DNA of 64,000 nucleotides from Pseudodesulfovibrio senegalensis. Lineage in GTDB: Bacteria; Desulfobacterota; Desulfovibrionia; Desulfovibrionales; Desulfovibrionaceae. The translations under genes were made by a program, and so were the position numbers. Positions 34,149 to 41,992 of the stretch are shown here, in pieces. Position 1 is the first letter of the stretch. Every line of letters starts with the position of its first letter. The stretch lies in assembly GCF_008830225.1 (NCBI RefSeq), contig NZ_WAIE01000002.1, forward strand, positions 1 to 64,000, given 5' to 3'. The notes under the pieces were generated by a model. The model made no database searches and had not been told where the DNA came from. It was given only the letters and a program-made list of their open reading frames with translations.

Positions 34149-35996
34149 ATGTGCGGAATTGCCGGAATCGTGGCCCCGGACTGGGGGGCTGAACGCATTG
34201 AAACAAACCTGCGCGCCATGCTCGGGGCCATCGCGCACCGCGGCCCGGATCATGAGGGCGTGCATGTTGTGAACGGTGCGGGCATCGGCATGCGCAGGCT
34301 CAGCATCATCGATCTGGCCGGGGGACTGCAACCCATGTTTTCCCCGGACGGCCGTCAGGCCATGGTTTTCAACGGGGAAATATACAATTACCGGGAACTG
34401 CGGGACGAGTTGCGGGCGTTGGGCCACGAGTTTTCCACGCAAAGCGACAGCGAGGTCCTGCTGCGCGGCTACAGCCAGTGGGGCAGCGACGTGGTGGACC
34501 GCCTGAACGGCATGTTCGCCTTTGCAGTCCATGACCGCGAAAGCGGCGCATTGCTGCTGGCCCGCGATCATTTCGGCATCAAGCCGCTTTATACCATCCG
34601 TACTTCCGACAGCTTCGCCTTTTGCTCGGAGCCGGGGCCGCTGCTGTCGCTGCCGGGCGCTCCCCGCACACTGGACCGGGAAGCCCTTGCCGAGTTTCTG
34701 GCCTACAAATACGTTGCCGCGCCCCGGACTTTTGTTGCGGGCATGGAGAAACTGCCCGCGGCCAGCCTCGTGGAGGTGGATCGCAATGGCAGGCTCGGCG
34801 CATACCGGCGTTTCTGGAGCCTGCGGTCCAAAGAGAATGCCGACGTCGAGCATCTGGAAGAACATTTCAATGACGCGGTATCCCGGCAGCTGGTCAGCGA
34901 CGTGCCCGTGGGCGTGTTTCTGAGCGGCGGCATCGACAGCGGCCTGCTGGCCTGGGCAGCATCACGGGCCGAGTCATCGGTGTTCGACGGCGGCTATACT
35001 GTGGGTTTCGAGGAACGGGATTTCGATGAAAGCGGCTTGGCCGCCCAAACCGCCGAACATCTGGGCATCCGCCACATTCTTACCCGGCTGGACTCGCCGG
35101 ATGCCGCCATGCTCGATACGTGGGTGGCGCGGTATCAGGAGCCTTTCGCCAACGTCAGCGTTCCTGCCAATTTCCTGATCAGCGAGTGGGCCGGAAAGAA
35201 CGTGCGGGTCGTGCTCAACGGCTCGGGCGCGGATGAGCTCTTTGCGGGCTACGATCGTTATCTGGCCGTGAACCCTCCTGCCTCGTTGCGTGCCCTGCAC
35301 GGCCTTGCGCCCCTGCTGCGGCCCGTTTTCGACATGCTCCCGGCCGGACAGGGCAAGCGTTCGCTGGTGCACCGCGCGCGCCGTTACCTTGCCGGGTGCT
35401 CGCTTTCGCCGTGCGCCCGCCACGCCAACAGCGTGGCCCTGTTCACCCGCGCCGAGGCCCGGCAAATCGCCCCGGAATTGTCCGGGTGTCGTGATTTCGT
35501 GCTCGACGCATGCCGGGAATCAACCCATTCCGGCCGGTTGGAAAGCGCCATATGGGCGGATGTGAACACCATGTTGCCGGATGACTATCTCACGCTGGTG
35601 GACAGGACCAGCATGGCCGCTTCACTGGAAGTGCGCGTGCCGTTTCTGGACGTGGAATTTGCCGAATATGCGTTTTCGCTTCCGGCCGAATGCAAGATGC
35701 GCGCATGGGAGAAAAAGGTCGCGCTCCGGGATTTGGCAGAGCGGGCCCTGCCGCAACAGATTGTGCAACAGCCGAAAATGGGCTTCGAATCTCCGGTGGG
35801 CAGTTGGTTCAGCGGTGGGCTGGGCAAGAAATTGCTGGAAAAAGCCACGGCCTCGACGTTTGCCCCCCTGTTCGACCACAATGCGATACGCGCTCTTGTC
35901 CAGTCCCATGAGCAGGGGCGGGTTGATGCTTCCAAGCAACTGCTCGCGCTTTACACCCTGTTTGCGTGGGGCGAAGAATACGGCATCGGCCTGTAA
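34149..35996 (+). CDS. asnB: glutamine-dependent asparagine synthetase-like amidotransferase (AsnB family)
   Basis: The protein has 615 residues. The class II glutaminase domain starts MCGIAGIVAPD, giving Cys 2 as nucleophile, with AHRGPDHEG and NGEIYNYRELRDEL. The synthetase domain carries the PP-loop GVFLSGGIDSGLLAW and later LNGSGADELFAGYDRY. Inside surface-glycan clusters this family often amidates a sugar carboxylate instead of making free asparagine, so either is possible. It starts 8 bp after the methyltransferase stop. Confidence 0.92.
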   Translation: MCGIAGIVAPDWGAERIETNLRAMLGAIAHRGPDHEGVHVVNGAGIGMRRLSIIDLAGGLQPMFSPDGRQAMVFNGEIYNYRELRDELRALGHEFSTQSDSEVLLRGYSQWGSDVVDRLNGMFAFAVHDRESGALLLARDHFGIKPLYTIRTSDSFAFCSEPGPLLSLPGAPRTLDREALAEFLAYKYVAAPRTFVAGMEKLPAASLVEVDRNGRLGAYRRFWSLRSKENADVEHLEEHFNDAVSRQLVSDVPVGVFLSGGIDSGLLAWAASRAESSVFDGGYTVGFEERDFDESGLAAQTAEHLGIRHILTRLDSPDAAMLDTWVARYQEPFANVSVPANFLISEWAGKNVRVVLNGSGADELFAGYDRYLAVNPPASLRALHGLAPLLRPVFDMLPAGQGKRSLVHRARRYLAGCSLSPCARHANSVALFTRAEARQIAPELSGCRDFVLDACRESTHSGRLESAIWADVNTMLPDDYLTLVDRTSMAASLEVRVPFLDVEFAEYAFSLPAECKMRAWEKKVALRDLAERALPQQIVQQPKMGFESPVGSWFSGGLGKKLLEKATASTFAPLFDHNAIRALVQSHEQGRVDASKQLLALYTLFAWGEEYGIGL

Positions 35997-36007
35997 GCGG
36001 AGGGAAC

Positions 36008-37162
36008 ATGAGAATATCCTTTGTTTCCCATGAATATCCGCCTTTGGGAGGCGGGGCGTCCACCGCCCTGGAGCAGACTGCCTCGCGCCTTGCGGCGGCT
36101 GGTCACGACGTGCAGGTGGTGACCGTGGGTACCGGGTGGAAAACCGTGTGCGAACGCACGGATTCCGGCATGGAGATCGTGCGCATGGGCGTGGGCAGGA
36201 CCCGCATTCTGGCCCCCGGCACAAAGGAATTGCTGGCCTCGTGTTTTGGCCTGCGTTTCATGGCTTTCCGGCATCTCCGGCGTTTTCGGCCGGAATGCAT
36301 GTGTGCGTTTTTCGCTTTTCCCGCCGGGTACGCCATGATCCGTGCGGCAAAACGGCTCAATGTTCCCCTGCTGGTATCCTTGCGCGGCTCGGATGTGCCG
36401 GGTTTTTCCGGTGAACGGCTGGGAATTTTCGGCAAGGTGTTGCCATGGTTTTTCCGCACCGCGACCCGTGCCGCCGCACTGGTGGTGCCCAACGGCAGGC
36501 GGCTGGCCGAGCTGGCCGCGCCCCATGCGGGGCAGGCCGCCGTGCACGTTTTGCCCAATGGCGTGGATACCGATGTCTTTCATCCATCAGCCTCCCCCCG
36601 TCAGGACTCCGTGGTCCGCATCCTTTTCGTGGGGCAGTTCATTGCCCGAAAGCGGTGTCGCGAACTACTGGAGGCCCTGGCCGCGCTGCCGGATCACGGT
36701 CCGGCCATGGAAGTGGGGCTTGCCGGAGGCGGGCCGCTGGAACCGGAGTTGCAATCCCTTGCGGCACGCGCCCCCGAAAGGGTGCGGGTGCGTTTTCTGG
36801 GGCTGACCGACCGGGACCACATGCCCGATGTGTACCGGAATCATGATCTGCTGGTTCAGATATCGCGGTCCGAAGGGGTTTCCAACGTTGTGCTGGAAGG
36901 GCTGGCGAGCGGTCTTGCCGTTCTTGCGGCGCCCGAGGCCGTGGACGGCTGTCTTGACGGTGCCGGCGGCATTGAGCGGTTGGAGCGCTTCGATCCCCGG
37001 ACGCTCGGCTCGGTTCTCGACCGTCTGGCCGGGGACAGGGCGCGTCTGGCCGCATTGCAGTCCGAAGCCCGCGCAAGTTCTTCGCAATTGGGATGGGGGG
37101 CGCGCATAGCCGAATTCGAGCGTATCGCGTCTCGGGCCGTTTCCGATTTCTCCCGTTCATGA
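36008..37162 (+). CDS. GT4-family glycosyltransferase
   Basis: The protein has 384 residues with GGAGGG before the ATG at 36008. The GT-B fold is recognisable: MRISFVSHEYPPLGGGASTA at the start, LPNGVDTDVFHPS in the middle, RILFVGQFIARKRCRELLEA, and the donor-site acid in ISRSEGVSNVVLEGLASGL. It should transfer a nucleotide-activated sugar to a lipid- or glycan-linked acceptor on the cytoplasmic face. It is the last gene of the cluster. Confidence 0.92.
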   Translation: MRISFVSHEYPPLGGGASTALEQTASRLAAAGHDVQVVTVGTGWKTVCERTDSGMEIVRMGVGRTRILAPGTKELLASCFGLRFMAFRHLRRFRPECMCAFFAFPAGYAMIRAAKRLNVPLLVSLRGSDVPGFSGERLGIFGKVLPWFFRTATRAAALVVPNGRRLAELAAPHAGQAAVHVLPNGVDTDVFHPSASPRQDSVVRILFVGQFIARKRCRELLEALAALPDHGPAMEVGLAGGGPLEPELQSLAARAPERVRVRFLGLTDRDHMPDVYRNHDLLVQISRSEGVSNVVLEGLASGLAVLAAPEAVDGCLDGAGGIERLERFDPRTLGSVLDRLAGDRARLAALQSEARASSSQLGWGARIAEFERIASRAVSDFSRS

Positions 37163-37185
37163 TTGGTTTTCCCTTGCAATGCGAA

Positions 37186-37221
37186 GAGCGACCCCGCCGC
37201 GCAACAACGGCCGGATCGCTC
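37186..37221. terminator. hairpin between two convergent genes, possible bidirectional terminator
   Basis: GAGCGA and TCGCTC pair around a GC-rich inner stem. No clear T run follows on either strand, so termination is uncertain. It lies between the GT4 gene and the response regulator gene. Confidence 0.35.
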
Positions 37222-37246
37222 CTCAGGGGTGTGTGAGTGACAATGT

Positions 37247-37624
37247 TTACACGGTGGCCGCAGCCTTGTTCAGGGCCATGCGCACCTTGTCCTTGAGTTC
37301 CGAAAGATCAACGGATTTGACCACGTAGTAGTCGGCGGCAATGGACTTGAGGTCGTGCTGGAACGAATCGTAGGCCGTGGAGAGGATCACCGGAATGACC
37401 GGGTCCTTGGCCCGGATTTCCTGAAGCAGGTCCAGACCCGACCTGTTGACGCCCAGTTTGATGTCAAGGATGACTATGGTCGGGTTTTCCCGGCCGATGA
37501 CTTCGAGGATGTCCTCTTCGCCGTCCGAAGTGGCCACTTCATACCCGTCGGCTTCCAGCTCTTCGCGGTACAGCATGCGAATGTGCTTTTCATCATCGAC
37601 GACAAGTATTTTCTGTTGGGTCAT
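37247..37624 (-). CDS. single-domain response regulator (receiver only)
   Basis: The protein has 125 residues with AAGGA before the ATG. The receiver fold is complete: acidic pair in ILVVDDEKH, phospho-acceptor Asp 54 in VILDIKLG, Ser/Thr at 82-83, and Lys 103 in VVKSVD. It lacks an output domain, so it would act by protein contact in a chemotaxis-, sporulation- or phosphorelay-like chain. No histidine kinase is near. Confidence 0.93.
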   Translation of the reverse strand: MTQQKILVVDDEKHIRMLYREELEADGYEVATSDGEEDILEVIGRENPTIVILDIKLGVNRSGLDLLQEIRAKDPVIPVILSTAYDSFQHDLKSIAADYYVVKSVDLSELKDKVRMALNKAAATV

Positions 37625-37727
37625 GTCCTTCTCCTTGCACTGGTAATACTCGACTCAACGATACAGGACATTTTCCTTTTCGGTCAACACGTGTGTGCTT
37701 TTTTTTGAATGTTTTCGGTCCGGGGGG

Positions 37728-37763
37728 TGATAGGTGTGTTTGCATGACGTTAATTACCTATCA
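37728..37763. promoter_or_regulatory. inverted repeat upstream of the carrier/thiolase genes
   Basis: TGATAGGT (37728-37735) and ACCTATCA (37756-37763) form a perfect 8-bp inverted repeat with a 20-bp AT-rich centre. No T run follows, so it is more like an operator than a terminator. It is about 100 bp before both flanking genes' starts on one side and 100 bp past the response regulator start on the other. Confidence 0.4.
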
Positions 37764-37783
37764 AAACAGGGGAATTGTCGCGC

Positions 37784-37810
37784 TTGAACAAAGAGTCCGG
37801 CCGGTATACC
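37784..37810 (+). promoter_or_regulatory. possible promoter for the carrier/thiolase operon
   Basis: TTGAAC (37784-37789) and TATACC (37805-37810) are separated by 15 bp, shorter than ideal. The position, about 50 bp before the first start codon, is suitable. Confidence 0.4.
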
Positions 37811-37861
37811 GTGCCGTTGCCCGCCGGGAATTGAAGAATCCTGCGGCAAAGGAGTAACCAG

Positions 37862-38059
37862 ATGATACATGTTCGACTGGAGCCCGAGGCAAAAGACATC
37901 GAGCTTCACCGCATCAAGACCGTGCTCGGCCTGCTGAACCGGCTTGAGCTCCGGCCCACCATGGCGCTGGTGGTGCGCGACGGCTGCCTGCTGACCCCGG
38001 ACAGGCGCTTGTACAACGAAGACCGCGTGCTGGTGCGTACCGTCACCAGTGCGGGCTAG
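37862..38059 (+). CDS. ThiS/MoaD/TtuB-like ubiquitin-fold sulfur carrier ending in Ala-Gly
   Basis: The protein has 65 residues after AAAGGAG. The ThiS/MoaD pattern is evident: short beta strand MIHVRLEPE, helix KTVLGLLNRLEL, ALVVRDGCLLTPD, and a final strand DRVLVRTVTSAG. These proteins are activated at a C-terminal Gly-Gly to a thiocarboxylate that donates sulfur. Here the tail reads Ser-Ala-Gly followed directly by the stop, so the penultimate Gly is Ala. The gene lies 9 bp upstream of the TtuA-like thiolase, the natural partner. Confidence 0.8.
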   Translation: MIHVRLEPEAKDIELHRIKTVLGLLNRLELRPTMALVVRDGCLLTPDRRLYNEDRVLVRTVTSAG

Positions 38060-38068
38060 GAGGCGGCC

Positions 38069-38995
38069 ATGAAGTGCAAACGCTGCAAGGCACCGGCCGT
38101 GGTGGCCCTGCCCAGCCACAACACCGCCTTTTGCGAGGAATGTTTCTACCTCTTTTTCACCAAGCAGGTGGCCACGGCCATCCGCCGCCAGAAGATGTTC
38201 GGGTTCGAGGACCGCATCCTCGTGGCCCTTTCCGGGGGCAAGGATTCCCTGACATTGATGCTGGAGCTGGCGTTGCAGGGCTACGACGTGACCGGCCTGC
38301 ATATTGATCTGGGCATCGGCGAATCCTCGGTGCGGGCACGCGCCAAGGTGGAGGCCTTTTGCGAAAAGCATTCCCTGAACCTGCGCGTGCTGGAAACCGC
38401 GTCCGTGGGGCTGGCCATGCCGGACGTCAAAAAATACATCAAGCGGCCGGTCTGCTCGGTGTGCGGCAAGGTCAAGCGATACTATTTCAACAGGATAGCG
38501 CGCGAGGAAGGGTTCGACGTGCTGGCCACGGGCCACAATCTGGACGACGAGGCCGCGCGTCTGTTCGCCAACACCCTGCGCTGGGATTCCAGCTATCTTT
38601 CGGATCAGGGACCGAGCCTGCCGTCTGCCGAGGGCTTTGTGCGCAAGGTCAAGCCTCTGTACCGACTGACCGAGTTCGAGACCGCCAACTACGCTTTTCT
38701 CAAGGGTATCGAGATCCATTCCGATCCCTGCCCGTACAGTCAGGGAGCCAGTTTCACCGGCCACAAACAGTTACTTGGCGAGCTGGAACACCGCAGCCCG
38801 GGCAGCAAGTTCGCGTTTTACGACGGATTTCTGCGCAATGGCCGCCCGGCCTTCGAGCTGTTGGAAAAGGAACAGGGCGACGAGCTGGCCCCGTGCCGCG
38901 AGTGCGGTTCGCCCACGTCCACGGAATTGTGCGGCGTGTGCCGCGTGCGCATGGCCGTGCGCGAGAAAAAGGCCGAGGCTGGGGAGTCCGCATGA
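38069..38995 (+). CDS. TtuA/Ncs6-type tRNA 2-thiolation ATPase
   Basis: The protein has 308 residues. It has an N-terminal zinc ribbon (Cys 3, 6, 22, 25), the PP-loop LVALSGGKDSLTLM at about 51-64, and the catalytic/Fe-S region with Cys 129, Cys 132 (PVCSVCG) and Cys 221 (SDPCPYSQG). A C-terminal zinc ribbon follows (Cys 276, 279, 288, 291). This is the TtuA/Ncs6 layout rather than TtcA. TtuA thiolates U54 in thermophile tRNAs with sulfur from TtuB; Ncs6 relatives act on U34. The target here is open. AGGAGG precedes the start. Confidence 0.88.
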   Translation: MKCKRCKAPAVVALPSHNTAFCEECFYLFFTKQVATAIRRQKMFGFEDRILVALSGGKDSLTLMLELALQGYDVTGLHIDLGIGESSVRARAKVEAFCEKHSLNLRVLETASVGLAMPDVKKYIKRPVCSVCGKVKRYYFNRIAREEGFDVLATGHNLDDEAARLFANTLRWDSSYLSDQGPSLPSAEGFVRKVKPLYRLTEFETANYAFLKGIEIHSDPCPYSQGASFTGHKQLLGELEHRSPGSKFAFYDGFLRNGRPAFELLEKEQGDELAPCRECGSPTSTELCGVCRVRMAVREKKAEAGESA

Positions 38996-40011
38996 ACCGC
39001 CCCCGGGTGAGCGTGACCATGCCGTGCTACAACTGCGCGGGCACGGTGACCGAAGCGCTCGATTCCCTGTTGGCCCAGACCATGGACGAGTTCGAGATCG
39101 TGGCCGTGGACGACGGGTCCGACGACGAGACCCCGCACATACTGGGCGAGTATGCGCGCCGCTTCGGGCGCGTGCGCTGGGAACGCATGGAACACGGCGG
39201 CGTGGTGGCGGCGGCCAACCGCGCCATCGCGCAGAGCCGGGGCGAGTACGTGGCGCGCATGGACGCGGACGATATCGCCCTGCCGGAACGTCTGGCCGCG
39301 CAGGCCGCATTGCTGGACAGTTCACCCGACGTGGGGCTGGCCGGATGCCTTGTGCGCTTCGGCGGCAGCCGCACCCGCTGTGCAGGATACGCCCGCTACG
39401 TGGACTGGACCAACACCGTGCTCGATCATGAGTCCATCAGCCTGAACCGATTCGTGGAGTTTCCGGTGCCCAATCCCTCCATCATGGTGCGCCGCGAGTG
39501 CCTTGAGGAATTCGGCCCGTACCGGGAAGGGGATTTCCCCGAGGACTATGAGCTGTTGCTGCGCTGGCTGGAAAAGGGCGTGCGCATGGCCAAGGTTCCC
39601 CGCGAGTTGCTGGTCTGGAACGACCCGCCCGAGCGCCTTTCCCGCAATCATCCCAAGTACGACATGGAGTCCTTCTACCGGGTCAAGGCCCGCTATCTTG
39701 CCCGTTGGCTGGAGCGCAATAATCCACATCACCCGGTGGTGCATGTGCTGGGGGCCGGACGCACCACGCGCAAGCGCGCGGACATGCTGTTGGAGCACGG
39801 CATTCGTTTTGCCGCGTATCATGATCTGGACCCGCGCAAGATCGGTCATGTGGTCAACGGGGTGCCCGTGTTGCACCGGGACGAGATCCCAGAGCCGGAC
39901 CGCTGTTTCTGCCTTTCCTACGTGGCCAGCGTGGGCGCGCGGGACGACATTGCCGATTTTCTGGGCAAGCACGGGCATGAGCCGGGTCGGAACTGGCTGG
40001 CCGTGGCCTGA
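38992..40011 (+). CDS. GT2-family glycosyltransferase
   Basis: The protein has 339 residues with GGGGAG upstream; the start overlaps the thiolase stop as ATGA. The GT-A fold shows MNRPRVSVTMPCYNCAGTVT, IVAVDDGSDDETPHILGEY and the DxD-type motif ARMDADDIALPERL. The C-terminal 100 residues (HVLGAGRTTRKRADMLLEHG) resemble a small nucleotide-binding-like extension with an unknown role. The acceptor is unknown. The translational coupling to a tRNA-thiolation gene is probably gene packing, not function. Confidence 0.88.
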   Translation: MNRPRVSVTMPCYNCAGTVTEALDSLLAQTMDEFEIVAVDDGSDDETPHILGEYARRFGRVRWERMEHGGVVAAANRAIAQSRGEYVARMDADDIALPERLAAQAALLDSSPDVGLAGCLVRFGGSRTRCAGYARYVDWTNTVLDHESISLNRFVEFPVPNPSIMVRRECLEEFGPYREGDFPEDYELLLRWLEKGVRMAKVPRELLVWNDPPERLSRNHPKYDMESFYRVKARYLARWLERNNPHHPVVHVLGAGRTTRKRADMLLEHGIRFAAYHDLDPRKIGHVVNGVPVLHRDEIPEPDRCFCLSYVASVGARDDIADFLGKHGHEPGRNWLAVA

Positions 40012-40054
40012 CCACGGGCTTGCCCGGCGCGTCTATTCGGGCGTATGACAGAGC

Positions 40055-40894
40055 ATGCTTGAACACGTGGCACACCTCAAACCGCGCAGCCCGCTCCGGG
40101 CCGGGGCGCTTTCCCTGCTGGCTCCGGGGCTGGGGCAACTCTACAATGGACAGTGGCGCAAGGCCCTGTTCTTTTTCCTGATTGAATATCTGCTGTGCGC
40201 ATGGCTGGTGTCCCGGTTCGCAACCTTTGCGGGCATGATGCAGGGCCTGGCGGGCATCGTCTTGTTTCTGGGCGCAGCCGTGGGCGACGCAGCCCTGAGC
40301 GCGCGCAGGCGGCAGGCCTATGTGCTGCGGTCGTTCAACCGGGGCTGGATCTATGTTGCGGTGCTGACCTTCGGGATATTGGCCACGCTGGGCATGGATT
40401 GGCTGCTGGGCAACAATCTCTACCAGACCTTCAAGGTGCCTTCCCCGTCCATGGAGCCGACGCTCGTTCCGGGCGACCGCTTCATGGGGGCCGTGCTTGA
40501 TGCGGACGAGCCTCTGCTGCGCGGCGACGTGGTGGTGTTTCATCCCCCGGGCAGGGACGGAATCTGGTACGTGAAGCGGGTGGTGGGGTTGCCGGGTGAG
40601 ACCGTGCGCGTGACGCACGGGCATGTGCGCATAGACGGCGTTGATCTGGCCGAGCCCTATGCTGCGTATGAAGAGGGCGTTGCCGACAGCGGGGATTCCG
40701 ATGAACAGGTGCGCCTGCTTGACGTCGGCGAATACTGGCTCATGGGTGACAATCGCGGCCATTCCATGGATTCGAGAGTATTCGGGCCGGTGGGCCGGGA
40801 ACGCATGGGCTACCGTGCGTTGTATCTTTACTGGGCCGGGGATTCCGGGCTGTTCCCGGGGTCGGGTGCGCGTTTGGGCATTCGGCTGGACTGA
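40055..40894 (+). CDS. lepB: signal peptidase I
   Basis: The protein has 279 residues. The N-terminal 110 residues contain three or so hydrophobic segments, starting PGLGQLYNGQWRKALFFFLI (a TM2/DUF-like part), an extension often seen in this lineage. The S26 catalytic part follows: Ser in KVPSPSMEPTLVPGD, Lys in IWYVKRVVGLPGE, and box E GDNRGHSMDSRVFG. It cleaves signal peptides on the outer face of the inner membrane. Its last 67 bp overlap the convergent Ppx/GppA-like gene. No strong Shine-Dalgarno sequence is visible. Confidence 0.93.
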   Translation: MLEHVAHLKPRSPLRAGALSLLAPGLGQLYNGQWRKALFFFLIEYLLCAWLVSRFATFAGMMQGLAGIVLFLGAAVGDAALSARRRQAYVLRSFNRGWIYVAVLTFGILATLGMDWLLGNNLYQTFKVPSPSMEPTLVPGDRFMGAVLDADEPLLRGDVVVFHPPGRDGIWYVKRVVGLPGETVRVTHGHVRIDGVDLAEPYAAYEEGVADSGDSDEQVRLLDVGEYWLMGDNRGHSMDSRVFGPVGRERMGYRALYLYWAGDSGLFPGSGARLGIRLD

Positions 40895-41952
40895 TCGTCC
40901 TTGATTTCTCCCACAACCAGCAACCCGTCGGCCATGTTGATGCTTGCCGGAACCACTTCCTGTATGTCCAGAGCTTCCATGTAGCCGAGCACAAGAATCA
41001 GGTTGGTGATCTGCACGTTGGCAAAATCGCCGCCAATGGCTCCGTCCGTCATGCCGAACCGATGGTCCAGCGCATCGCGGACCTGATCCGCGGTATATTT
41101 TTGCGGGGCGGACGGATCGTTTTTGTCCCAGGGTTTGCCCAGTATCTGTCCCATGATGCTGATAGCGTGCACCGGACCAATGCCGATGACCGTGGCGTCA
41201 TGGGCGTGGATGTGCCGTTTCATTGCTTCGGATGTGGATGTGTCGGCCAGCCAGCGGGCGTGACGCAGCGCCTTTTGCACATCCGAATAGCTCATGGGGT
41301 TGGGGCTTTGGCGAAAGGCCAGATTTTCGTGCTGAATTTCTTCGATGACGTAGTTCTTGAATCCCACCGAGGCCTGTGTGCCCAGCGAATAGAGGCGGCT
41401 GCCGTTTCGTGCTCTGGCTGCCAGTTGTATGGTTGCCGCACCGATGTCCCAGACAACCATGGAACGGGCGGGAATATCAAAGTGCTGGCGTGCGGCCTCG
41501 AATCCGAGGCAGGCCTGCTGTTCCTGGGTTATGATCACGGCGGGGATGCCCAGCGTTTCGCGGATGGTACGGAAGTATTCCCGGCCGTTGGAGGCCTCAT
41601 GGAATGCCTGCGTGCCCACGGCTGCAAATTGGGTTGCGCCCAGCTCTCGGCTCTTGGCCACGAAGTCGCGCAGGATGTTCATGCCTTCGGCGGCAACGGA
41701 TGGTGCAATACGTTTGGCCGGGTCGCGGGCAATGCTTTCCTTGAAGTCCGCCTTGCGCCACATCTGTTCCACTATATGGACGATTTTCCCATTTTTTGTA
41801 TCAACATCCGCCACTTTGCACTTGATGGACCCGGAGCCGATATCCAGCGCTGCCCGGCGCGTCAGGTTGTTGCCGCGGAGCAGATAAAAACCCGTGCCGG
41901 CCAGCAGTATGGCCAGCAGAGTGATGAGTATCAGGCGCCGGGACGTTTTCAT
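40828..41952 (-). CDS. membrane-anchored Ppx/GppA-like phosphatase
   Basis: The protein has 374 residues. An N-terminal signal anchor (about residues 7-25, after MKTSRR) precedes a Ppx/GppA-type ASKHA fold: ALDIGSGSIKCKVADVD, AVGTQAFHEASNG, VVWDIGAATIQLAARA and GIGPVHAISIM. The usual cytoplasmic exopolyphosphatase/pppGpp phosphatase lacks such an anchor. With the positive N terminus, the catalytic domain would be on the periplasmic side. The sequence is shorter and divergent, so activity is uncertain. It is 40 bp downstream of mltG on the same strand. Confidence 0.75.
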   Translation of the reverse strand: MKTSRRLILITLLAILLAGTGFYLLRGNNLTRRAALDIGSGSIKCKVADVDTKNGKIVHIVEQMWRKADFKESIARDPAKRIAPSVAAEGMNILRDFVAKSRELGATQFAAVGTQAFHEASNGREYFRTIRETLGIPAVIITQEQQACLGFEAARQHFDIPARSMVVWDIGAATIQLAARARNGSRLYSLGTQASVGFKNYVIEEIQHENLAFRQSPNPMSYSDVQKALRHARWLADTSTSEAMKRHIHAHDATVIGIGPVHAISIMGQILGKPWDKNDPSAPQKYTADQVRDALDHRFGMTDGAIGGDFANVQITNLILVLGYMEALDIQEVVPASINMADGLLVVGEIKDDQSSRMPKRAPDPGNSPESPAQ

Positions 41953-41992
41953 GGTACGACAATAGAGCGAGAATGAGTTTTCGTCCAACTGG

